This document shows positions 1 to 6,067 of a DNA stretch of 6,067 nucleotides, one piece after another. The notes under the pieces were generated by a model. That model worked only from the letters and a program-made list of their open reading frames with translations, was not told the DNA's origin and made no database searches. Made by a program: the position numbers and the translations under genes. How positions within the stretch are numbered: position 1 is the first letter of the stretch; each line of letters starts with the position of its first letter. This stretch comes from Actinobacteria bacterium 13_2_20CM_68_14 (GTDB lineage Bacteria > Actinomycetota > Thermoleophilia > Gaiellales > Gaiellaceae), in contig MNDB01000114.1 of assembly GCA_001914705.1 (NCBI GenBank), positions 1 to 6,067 of the forward strand, read 5' to 3'.

Positions 1-790
1 ACGGGGGGGCATGAGATACGCCGAGCTCCTTCCACTTCGCGTCGACGGCTCCCTCGAGGCGAAGGGCGTCTTCGTCTCGTCCGAGGCCGGCGGCGGCGAA
101 GGCGAGACCGAGGATCTCAATGGTCTGTTGCATCACGTCTCCAATTGCGAGCGTGGTTTCGAGGGCGCTCAGCCGGTGGTGCTCCGCGAGGGTGTAGTCG
201 CGCCGGTGCATGGCGCAGTCGGAGAGGTAGTGATCGCCGGAGACCATGGAGGAGACGTCTTCGGTTTCCCGCGTCGAGGCATGGAGCTCCAGTGCCAGCG
301 GTTCCGCGCGCTCGAACTCCCCGGTTGCCACAAGCAGCTGGCAGACGCCGGAGAGCGAGCGGCTGAGGAGTGCTTGATGACCGAGACTGCGAGCGAATTC
401 GACGTTCTGCTCGAACACCTGACGCGCCCGCGACTTCTCTCCGCACGTGTACAGAGCCCAGCCCAGCGCGTCGCAGGCTGCCGCCAACTCCGTTTCGTCC
501 CCGAGCGTGCGCCAGAGCTGGATCGAACGCTGGTGTCGACTCAGCATGTCCGTCTCGTCGTCATCGATCAATCCGAGGGAGGTCAGCGTCCGGGCCGTCA
601 GCGGACCGTCCTCCACGGGTGACGCCAGCGCGTCTTCGAGCCGCCGCGTGCCCTCTGTGAAGTGCGATCTCGCGAGCCAGAACCAGCCGAGCGCGCCTGC
701 GAGCTGGAGGTAGCGCAAGCGGTCGCGGTCTTGCAGAGAATCAAGCGCAGCGCGGAGGTTGTCGTGCTCTGCCTCGAGCTTTCGGACCCA
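1..790 (-). pseudogene. TPR-rich C-terminal part of the frameshifted cyclase/ATPase regulator (partial)
   Basis: Reading the minus strand from 790 down to the window edge gives about 263 codons with no stop. It begins WVRKLEAEHDNLRAAL, which in this family directly follows the RRRHADHY segment encoded just upstream in the other frame. The rest is alpha-helical repeat of TPR type: LRYLQLAGALGWFW, then helical pairs around LWRTLGDETELAAACDALG and ARQVFEQNVEFARSLGH. It ends with LGLAFAAAGLGRDEDALRLEG and KWKELGVSHAPP, a C-terminal signature of these regulators. TPR tails of this kind usually mediate protein contacts or regulate the ATPase. No good start codon with a ribosome binding site occurs at its head; the first ATG in frame is only near 547, inside the repeats. 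I therefore read it as the downstream half of one broken gene, not an independent gene. The true C-terminus lies beyond position 1. Confidence 0.75.
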
Positions 791-2186
791 GGTCAGGCCC
801 CGCGAGCTCGACGTAGTGATCGGCGTGACGGCGCCGCACGGCATCGCCCTCGGTGCCTCCCGCCAACAGCTCGTGGGCATACTCGCGGATCGTCTCCAGC
901 ATCCAGAAGCGTTCCTTCGAGTGCCGGAGCAGGCTCTTGTCGACGAGCGATTGCAAAGCGTCGAGATCTGCGCCCACGACCTGCTCGGCTGCCGCGAGCG
1001 TGCAGCCGCCGGAGAAGACGGCCAGCCGGGCGAATAGCCGCCGCTCGTCAGTCGAGAGCAGGTCGTACGACCAGGCGATCGTCGCCCGCAGCGTCTCCTG
1101 GCGAGGGTCGGCGTCGCGGCCGGCCCTGAACAGGTCCAGTCGCTGCGAGATCCGCTCGAGGATCTGCGCAGGTGCGAGCACGCCGACCCGGGCCGCGGCG
1201 AGCTCGAGCGCCAGCGGCAGGTTGTCCAGCCGGCCGCACAGCTCGACAACGGCCTCGTCCGGCTCGAGGCGCGACCGGGCGCAGAACAGCTCGACCAAGT
1301 TCGGGGAGGCCCGCAGCAGCGCGGCCAGCTCGACCGCCGATTCGACCACCTGCTCCAGGTTGTCGAGTACGAGCAAGAGCCGCTTCTCGCCGATGTGCGC
1401 CGTCAGCTCCTGCTTCGCGCCCAACGTCTGGGCGATCGTGTCGACGACCAGTACCGGATCGCGGACCGGCGAAAGCCCGATCCAGAACACTCCGGCCCCG
1501 AACTCGGTCACGAGCTCCGAGGCAGCCTCCAGCGCCAACCGCGTCTTCCCGGTCCCGCCCGGGCCGGCGAGCGTCACGAGCCGTCCGGTCTTCTTCCGAA
1601 GGAGAGAGACAACCTCCGCCACCTCCTGCTCGCGCCCGACGAACGAGGAGAGCGGCACGGGGAGGTTCGTGTTCGAGATCGTCCGCAGGGGCGGAAAGCG
1701 ATCGGATCCAAACTGGTATAGCGAGACCGGCTCAGGGAAGTCCTCCAACCGGTGCCGGCCCAGCTCGAGCACATCCTCCGCGACCAGCTCCCGGGTCGCT
1801 CCTGAGAGCAGCACCTGGCCGCCATGGGCGGCGCTCATGATCCTGGCCGCCTTGTGCACGTCCGGCCCGACGTACTTGGGCGGATCGAGCAGCGGCTCGC
1901 CCGTGTGCACGCCGACCCGGCTCTGCACCGACCCCTCGGCAAGCGACGCCATCGCCTGCGCCACCGCAGTTACCGCTTCCGACCCCGACGCGAACGCGTA
2001 GAAGAGGCCGTCGCCCGCGTCATCGACCTCGTAGCCCGCGTGCGCGCCGAACGCGTCCCGCAGAGCCCCACGGTGGTCGGCCAGCGCCTCCTTGAAAGCC
2101 TCGGCGCCGAGCTCGTCGAGCAGCGCCGTCGAACCCTCGATGTCCGTGAACACGAGCGTCACCGTTCCCGACGGCTGCACCGCCAC
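741..2186 (-). CDS. Cyclase-homology/AAA-ATPase regulator, N-terminal part of a frameshifted gene
   Basis: Signalling protein read from GTG 2186 to a stop at 741 (481 aa). Residues about 8-135 form a class III nucleotide cyclase homology domain: FTDIEGST with metal-binding Asp15, AGDGLFYAF with Asp59, and DVHKAARI with Arg115. Residues about 180-330 form an NB-ARC/STAND-like NTPase: VGRE at 183-186, Walker A GPGGTGKT at 208-215, Walker B LLLVLDN ending at Asp275-Asn276, and the NLPLALEL motif near 322-329. A winged-helix-like part follows, with LRATIAWSYDLL and ARLAVFSGG, up to the MLETIREYA segment typical of the family. The last residues before the stop are out of frame; the expected continuation lies in another frame from 790 downward. 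About 30 residues usual between Walker B and the LFCAR segment appear to be missing near 1293-1298. The start is uncertain: GTG 2186 and GTG 2180 both sit just before the conserved GTVTLVFTD, and neither has a strong Shine-Dalgarno. Family assignment is firm; function as a working protein is doubtful. Confidence 0.85.
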   Translation of the reverse strand: MAVQPSGTVTLVFTDIEGSTALLDELGAEAFKEALADHRGALRDAFGAHAGYEVDDAGDGLFYAFASGSEAVTAVAQAMASLAEGSVQSRVGVHTGEPLLDPPKYVGPDVHKAARIMSAAHGGQVLLSGATRELVAEDVLELGRHRLEDFPEPVSLYQFGSDRFPPLRTISNTNLPVPLSSFVGREQEVAEVVSLLRKKTGRLVTLAGPGGTGKTRLALEAASELVTEFGAGVFWIGLSPVRDPVLVVDTIAQTLGAKQELTAHIGEKRLLLVLDNLEQVVESAVELAALLRASPNLVELFCARSRLEPDEAVVELCGRLDNLPLALELAAARVGVLAPAQILERISQRLDLFRAGRDADPRQETLRATIAWSYDLLSTDERRLFARLAVFSGGCTLAAAEQVVGADLDALQSLVDKSLLRHSKERFWMLETIREYAHELLAGGTEGDAVRRRHADHYVELAGPDLGPKARGRARQPPRCA

Positions 2187-2426
2187 GGAAACATCATCCC
2201 GCGCGCGCAACTGCTGGACAAGCCGACGTCCGCATGCGCCGGCATCGCGGCCTGAGCTTTGTCGACCAAGGTCATGCGGACGCCCACTGCGAACTCGGGG
2301 GCGGCCCATTTCGCCTGGGTCGTGCAGAAGACGACAGCGGCATCCGCGAATATCCCATCGCGTTCTCCACCCGGACAACGCCGTATCCCGCGCTGATCCC
2401 GCACGACATCGCCGGAAGTCCCAAGA

Positions 2427-2472
2427 CCGGCCTGTCACGCCGGAGTCGCGGGTTCGAGTCCCGTCGCTCCCG
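2427..2472 (+). tRNA. 3' half of tRNA-Asp (anticodon GTC), 5' half absent; candidate attachment-site remnant
   Basis: The sequence folds as the second half of a tRNA. The anticodon stem is CCGGC 2427-2431 with GCCGG 2439-2443, and the 7-base loop CTGTCAC has anticodon GTC at 2434-2436. A 4-base variable region follows. The T stem is GCGGG 2448-2452 with CCCGT 2460-2464, and the T loop TTCGAGT is at 2453-2459. The 3' acceptor strand CGCTCCC is at 2465-2471 and the discriminator G is at 2472. No encoded CCA follows. The matching 5' acceptor strand (GGGAGCG) and any D arm are missing upstream, where the bases do not pair. It should not make a functional tRNA. A fragment that starts at the anticodon stem and runs to the 3' end is the usual identity block left by tyrosine-recombinase elements integrating in tRNA genes. 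A simply decayed tRNA is the alternative. Confidence 0.7.
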
Positions 2473-2523
2473 CACTTATTTGCAGGCATGTGCGGCTGCC
2501 CGCATTGCATCTGCGTCGGTGAG

Positions 2524-2536
2524 GGAAGTGACTTCC
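2524..2536. promoter_or_regulatory. Perfect 13-bp palindrome, candidate operator
   Basis: GGAAGT-G-ACTTCC is a perfect 6+6 inverted repeat around one central base. It lies 70 bases upstream of the preferred kinase start (2607). Its size and placement would suit a dimeric repressor or activator acting on the kinase promoter. No regulator is identified, and a palindrome this short could arise by chance. Confidence 0.3.
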
Positions 2537-2547
2537 ATTCGTAATGT

Positions 2548-2565
2548 GGACGCTCGTCGGCGTCC
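2548..2565 (+). promoter_or_regulatory. Stem-loop in kinase leader
   Basis: GGACGC (2548-2553) pairs with GCGTCC (2560-2565) around a 6-base loop, and TTGAGTTT follows. If the kinase starts at ATG 2607 this hairpin sits in the leader or promoter region. It could be a weak terminator for transcription entering from the left or a leader structure. The T tract is interrupted, so the terminator reading is weak. Confidence 0.25.
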
Positions 2566-2606
2566 TTGAGTTTCATCTGGTCCCAGTCCAAGCTGGTAAA
2601 CACGAA

Positions 2607-5600
2607 ATGCCGCTTCAGGTCCGAACCGGCGCAGTTCTCGCCGGCTTTCGCCTGAAGTCGCTCCTCGGCGAGGGCGCGATGGGGACGGTCTACCTGGCTG
2701 AGGAGACGACGACCGGCCGAAGAGTCGCGGTGAAGCTTCTTGCGCCGGAGTTGGCGCGCGACGAGCGTTTCCGCCGACGGTTCCTCCGTGAGACCGAGCT
2801 CGCCGCGAACCTCAACCACCCTCACGTCGTGCCGACACTCGCGTCCGGCGAGGAGGACGGAACCCTCTACCTGGCCATGGCCTACGTCGACGGTCCCGAC
2901 CTTCGCGCACTCCTGCGGCGCGAGGGCCGGCTCGAGCCGGAACGCACGCTCGACCTCGTGGAGCAGGTCGCGGGCGCACTCGACGCCGCACACGAGGCCG
3001 GGCTCGTCCACCGCGACGTCAAGCCGGGCAACATCCTCGTCGCCGCGACGCCGGAGGGGGAGGATGCGTACCTCTGCGACTTCGGCCTCGCCCGCCACCT
3101 CTCCTCGGTCAGCAGCCTCACGAGCGACCGCGGCTTCGTCGGCACGATCGACTACGTCCCGCCCGAGCAGATCGAAGGCGAGACGGTCGACCGTCGCGCC
3201 GACGTCTACTCGCTGGGCTGCGTCCTCTACGAGTGCCTCGCCGGCGCTCGGCCGTTCGACCGTGACAGCGAGCTCTCTGTCCTCTTCGCGCACCTCAACG
3301 ACCCGCCGCCTCGCCTGACGGACCTCCGACCCGACCTGCCCGCCGCCTTCGACACCGTCTTCGCGACGGCCCTCGCGAAGTCGCCGGGAGACCGTTACGC
3401 GACGTGCGGCGAGCTCGCAGCCGCCGCGCGCGCTGCGATGCGGGGGGAGGTGCTCCAGCGGCGGCGGCGGCGCGGGCGCCGCATCCTCGTGGCGGCGGCG
3501 ATCGTGGCCGTGGCCAGCGCGGCGACCGCCGGCGTCCTGCTCACCCGGTCGGAGCCGGCACGACACGGACAGGCGCTGCGAACGCTGGCGCTTCGCCCCG
3601 ACGCGCTCACCCTGGTCGATGCGCGAACCGCACGCGTCGCCGGCAGCCTGAGCTACGGCAGCCAGGTGCCGACCTCCCTTCCCGCCGTCGATGTCGCGTT
3701 CACGAAGCGCTCCGTCTGGCTGCTCCTCGTCGCCAAGCAGCGCCTCGTCCGCTTCGACCTAAGGACGCGTAAACAAACGCGCGTGGTCAGACTTCCCTGG
3801 CTGCCGGGCGGGCGGCTGGCGGCGGGCGGCGGCTTGGTATGGGTGACGCAGGACGGCGGCCCTGCGGTCTGGGGGATCGAAGAGCGCAGCGGGAAGATCA
3901 GCCGCCGCTTCTCCCTCGCCGGCGACAGCGGCACCGGAATCGCGTACGGGAACGGCTCGCTCTGGCTGGCGCGCGCGCCGGGGATCGTCCGGGTCGACCC
4001 GAGCTCAGGCCGTATCGTCGGCCGCATCGCCACGCCCGGACAGCCGGGAGCGACGCGGTGGCTGGTCTTCGCCGACGGCGCGCTCTGGATGGTGCGGGCT
4101 GACAACGGGCTAGTGGTGAAGGTCGATCCGGAAACGAACCGGGTTGTGCGCGAGACGCAGCTGCACGGCTTCGCGAGCGACCTCGCCGTGCACGGCGCCC
4201 TCGTCTGGGTCTCGATCGTCCCAGACGGCGTTGCGTACAAGCTGACCGAGACCGATCTGAGCGTGCAGGGCAGCAACGCCGTTGGACCGGACCCGGAACG
4301 GATCTCCCCCGGCGGCGGCTACCTCTGGATCGCGAACACCGCCGCGAGGACTCTTACGCGCCTCGCGCTCGCGACCGGAACAAAGACGGCACTCGCGGCG
4401 CGCAGCGAGCCTACGGCAGTGGCCTACCGCGACGGCCTCGTCTGGACGGGGGCCGGGCCCCAGGCGGTGCCCCTGCCGCACATCGCGGGCCAGGAGCTGC
4501 GGATCTCGACGCCCACGCAGAACTTCGACACCGACCCCGCCCACGCGGGCGGGCCGACCAGCGTGCAGTACCTGTATGCGACGTGCGCGAACCTGCTCGA
4601 CTACCCGGACTCGGCCGGCCGCGACGGGACGCAGCTTCGCCCCGAGATCGCCGCGGCGATGCCCACGGTCTCCAACGGCGGACGCACGTACACGTTCCGG
4701 ATCCGGCGCGGCTTTCGCTTCTCGCCTCCGTCGAATGAGCCGGTGACGGCCGAGACGTTCCGCCACACGATCGAGCGGACGCTGGCACCGAGCCAAGGTC
4801 ACGGCTGGCCGTTCGGGGCGGAGATCCTCGGGGCTGCCGCCTACGGCGCCGGCAAGGCGCGGCACATCTCCGGGATTGTTGTGCACGGCAATGTCCTCTC
4901 GATTACGCTCGTCCGCCCGGCCGGCGACTTCCTGAAGCGGATCTCGATGCCGAACTTCTGCCCCGCGCCGATCCATGGGCCGCTGCAGCGGTCGAACGGA
5001 GCGATCCCCTCGGCCGGCCCGTACTACGTCGCCGCGAGCTCGAGCGAGCAGATCGTCCTCCTGCGCAACCCGAACTACCGGGGAAGCCGCCCGCGCCGCT
5101 CCGCGCGGATCGTCTACACCAGCTACCGCCCAACGCCGCAGGCGGTGGCGCTGACGGACAGGGGCGCGATCGACTACCTCCCGCCAGACTTCGACAACTA
5201 CTCGCTGCTCACGCCCGGCGGGCTGCTCGACCAGCGCTACGGGCCCGGGAGCGCGAATGCCCGCGCCGGGCGCCAGCGCTACTTCCGAGAGCCGATGCCG
5301 TACGTGGACGACCTCGTCTTCAACACGCGGCGGCCGCTCTTCCGCCAAGGGCGGCTGCGCCGGGCTGTGAACTACGCCCTCGACCGGCGCGCGCTCGCGA
5401 AGGCGTTCTACGACGACCCGAACGACCAGATCCTCCCGCCGGGTGTCCCGGGGCGCCGCGCGCGTCCGCTCTATCCGCTCAGCCCGGATCTCGCAACTGC
5501 GCGCCGTCTCGCCGGCCGCGCTCGTCGGCACGCCGTCCTGTATGCGTGCCCCCCGGAACCACGCATCGAAGCGCTCGTGCGTGCGAACCTGGCGTCGATC

Positions 5601-6011
5601 GGAATGGCGGTATCCGTCGACGAATCGACGGCCTGCCTGCAGGGAGAAGACCCGGCGCGCGATCGCGCCGACCTGATCCTCGGCAGCCTGGGGCTCGGCC
5701 CTGCCGACCTCGACCCTGCTGCGTTCTTCGACATGGCGATCGGGGGCGCCTACAACTTCCCGACGCCCGGCCCCGGGCCGTGGACCTCCCCGGCCTTCCT
5801 CGTGCGGCTCGAACGAGCCCGCGCGCTTCGAGGTTACGGCCGCATCGCCGCGTACGCCCGGCTGCAGCAGGAGCTCCTGCGGGCGTCGCCGCTCGCCGTC
5901 TACGGAAGCTTTGTCGACCCGGGTTACTTCTCTCCGAGGGTCGGCTGCAAAGTCTTCCAGGCCGCGTACCGCGTCGTCGACCTGGGGCTCCTTTGCGTGC
6001 GGCGGCGCTAG
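2607..6011 (+). CDS. Transmembrane Ser/Thr receptor kinase fused to beta-propeller and family 5 solute-binding domain
   Basis: Predicted single-pass receptor kinase of 1134 aa. Residues about 14-272 are a Hanks-type Ser/Thr kinase: glycine loop GEGAMGTV (21-28), VAVK Lys43, alpha-C Glu62, HRDVKPGN with catalytic Asp137, DFG Asp158, and PPEQ (APE position) Glu187. An Arg-rich stretch (284-292) precedes one hydrophobic helix (about 293-312), which places the kinase inside and the rest outside. Residues about 325-620 are repeats with WV/LW and VDPxSG-like motifs, typical of a beta-propeller. Residues about 625-1134 match the family 5 solute-binding domain (OppA/DppA type): EPVTAETFRHTIERTL, GPYYV, LLRNPNYRG, and FRQGRLRRAVNYALDRRAL. 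It carries no PASTA repeats and no lipobox; the helix is its anchor. The start at 2607 is preferred over ATG 2544 because the 21 intervening codons have G or C in only 12 third positions and match nothing in the kinase fold. Neither start has a clear ribosome binding site. The ligand is likely a peptide or similar solute, and the substrates are unknown. Confidence 0.92.
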   Translation: MPLQVRTGAVLAGFRLKSLLGEGAMGTVYLAEETTTGRRVAVKLLAPELARDERFRRRFLRETELAANLNHPHVVPTLASGEEDGTLYLAMAYVDGPDLRALLRREGRLEPERTLDLVEQVAGALDAAHEAGLVHRDVKPGNILVAATPEGEDAYLCDFGLARHLSSVSSLTSDRGFVGTIDYVPPEQIEGETVDRRADVYSLGCVLYECLAGARPFDRDSELSVLFAHLNDPPPRLTDLRPDLPAAFDTVFATALAKSPGDRYATCGELAAAARAAMRGEVLQRRRRRGRRILVAAAIVAVASAATAGVLLTRSEPARHGQALRTLALRPDALTLVDARTARVAGSLSYGSQVPTSLPAVDVAFTKRSVWLLLVAKQRLVRFDLRTRKQTRVVRLPWLPGGRLAAGGGLVWVTQDGGPAVWGIEERSGKISRRFSLAGDSGTGIAYGNGSLWLARAPGIVRVDPSSGRIVGRIATPGQPGATRWLVFADGALWMVRADNGLVVKVDPETNRVVRETQLHGFASDLAVHGALVWVSIVPDGVAYKLTETDLSVQGSNAVGPDPERISPGGGYLWIANTAARTLTRLALATGTKTALAARSEPTAVAYRDGLVWTGAGPQAVPLPHIAGQELRISTPTQNFDTDPAHAGGPTSVQYLYATCANLLDYPDSAGRDGTQLRPEIAAAMPTVSNGGRTYTFRIRRGFRFSPPSNEPVTAETFRHTIERTLAPSQGHGWPFGAEILGAAAYGAGKARHISGIVVHGNVLSITLVRPAGDFLKRISMPNFCPAPIHGPLQRSNGAIPSAGPYYVAASSSEQIVLLRNPNYRGSRPRRSARIVYTSYRPTPQAVALTDRGAIDYLPPDFDNYSLLTPGGLLDQRYGPGSANARAGRQRYFREPMPYVDDLVFNTRRPLFRQGRLRRAVNYALDRRALAKAFYDDPNDQILPPGVPGRRARPLYPLSPDLATARRLAGRARRHAVLYACPPEPRIEALVRANLASIGMAVSVDESTACLQGEDPARDRADLILGSLGLGPADLDPAAFFDMAIGGAYNFPTPGPGPWTSPAFLVRLERARALRGYGRIAAYARLQQELLRASPLAVYGSFVDPGYFSPRVGCKVFQAAYRVVDLGLLCVRRR

Positions 6012-6045
6012 CTCGGAGCGACCAGCGACCAGGTGAACCGCGTCC

Positions 6046-6066
6046 GGCTCGCGGCGGGAGCGAGCC
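6046..6066 (+). terminator. Candidate terminator hairpin after receptor-kinase gene
   Basis: GGCTCGC (6046-6052) and GCGAGCC (6060-6066) form a perfect 7-bp stem with a 7-base loop, 34 bases after the kinase stop codon. The window ends at once, so a T tract cannot be seen. Hairpins without a U tract are common after high-GC actinobacterial genes. Confidence 0.4.
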
Positions 6067-6067
6067 C

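Larger units (their letters stand above)
2187..2606. other. Divergent intergenic region with tRNA remnant and palindromes
   Basis: About 420 bases separate the divergent cyclase/ATPase and receptor-kinase genes. Both promoters should lie here, but I find no convincing -10/-35 pair on either strand. What can be seen is a 3' tRNA-Asp fragment at 2427-2472, a short TGCGG/CCGCA stem at 2491-2504, a 13-bp palindrome at 2524-2536 and a 6-bp stem-loop at 2548-2565. The stretch around 2472-2545 is less GC-rich than the genes. A minus-strand ORF at 2159-2404 has coding-like third positions but no recognisable product. Confidence 0.6.

Noticed and set aside
11..622. 203-aa open frame on the plus strand
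   Set aside because: It lies opposite the TPR-coding frame, which has clear family motifs; no recognisable domain.
853..2001. 382-aa open frame on the plus strand
   Set aside because: Low-complexity Ser/Arg/Ala product antisense to the well-supported cyclase/ATPase; a high-GC shadow frame.
2544..2606. Upstream ATG start for the receptor kinase
   Set aside because: Third-position GC is low (12 of 21 codons), the nearest purine-rich stretch is about 17 bases away, and the extra residues match no kinase feature. It remains possible.
2187..3566. N-terminal extension of the cyclase/ATPase frame to 941 aa on the minus strand
   Set aside because: It runs antisense through the kinase catalytic domain and through the tRNA fragment, where it gives the GTRTRDS-type peptide typical of translated tRNA. 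The conserved domain begins only at about 2186.
4110..5531. 473-aa open frame on the minus strand
   Set aside because: Arg/Val/Glu-rich product with no recognisable motif, antisense to the propeller and binding domains; a shadow frame.
6057..6063. GGGAGCG at the window end as the missing 5' acceptor strand of the tRNA-Asp
   Set aside because: The bases after it (AGCCC) do not start a D arm, and the sequence is better explained as part of the 6046-6066 hairpin.

Overview
This window is GC-rich and densely coding. It most resembles a high-GC actinobacterium of the Thermoleophilia type (Gaiella/Solirubrobacter-like). That placement rests on recall of two protein families that are abundant in that class: cyclase-domain/AAA-ATPase/TPR regulators, and signalling modules fused to beta-propeller and family 5 solute-binding domains. 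No ribosomal marker is present to confirm it.

Layout. Positions 1-2186 (minus strand) carry one large signalling ATPase gene in two reading frames. The first part (741-2186) encodes a class III nucleotide cyclase homology domain followed by an NTPase of the NB-ARC/STAND type. The second part (1-790, running off the window) encodes the TPR-rich C-terminus in a shifted frame. The junction lies near 785-801. The ATPase domain also seems to lack about 30 residues that the family normally has after Walker B. The gene is therefore either a decaying pseudogene or carries a sequence error.

Positions 2187-2606 are a non-coding divergent intergenic region. It holds the 3' half of a tRNA-Asp(GTC) gene (2427-2472) with no matching 5' half, which is the form left by integration at a tRNA gene. 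It also holds a perfect 13-bp palindrome (2524-2536) and a 6-bp stem-loop (2548-2565).

Positions 2607-6011 (plus strand) encode an unusual single-chain receptor kinase. It has a cytoplasmic Hanks-type Ser/Thr kinase with all key catalytic residues, one transmembrane helix, an extracytoplasmic beta-propeller, and a complete family 5 (OppA/DppA-like) solute-binding domain. A hairpin at 6046-6066 is a candidate terminator.

Working model (inference). The kinase would sense an external peptide-like ligand through its solute-binding domain and signal inward by phosphorylation. The divergent cyclase/ATPase gene would be a second signalling protein sharing the same intergenic control region, but it now looks damaged. 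No integrase, transport permease or CRISPR array is visible.
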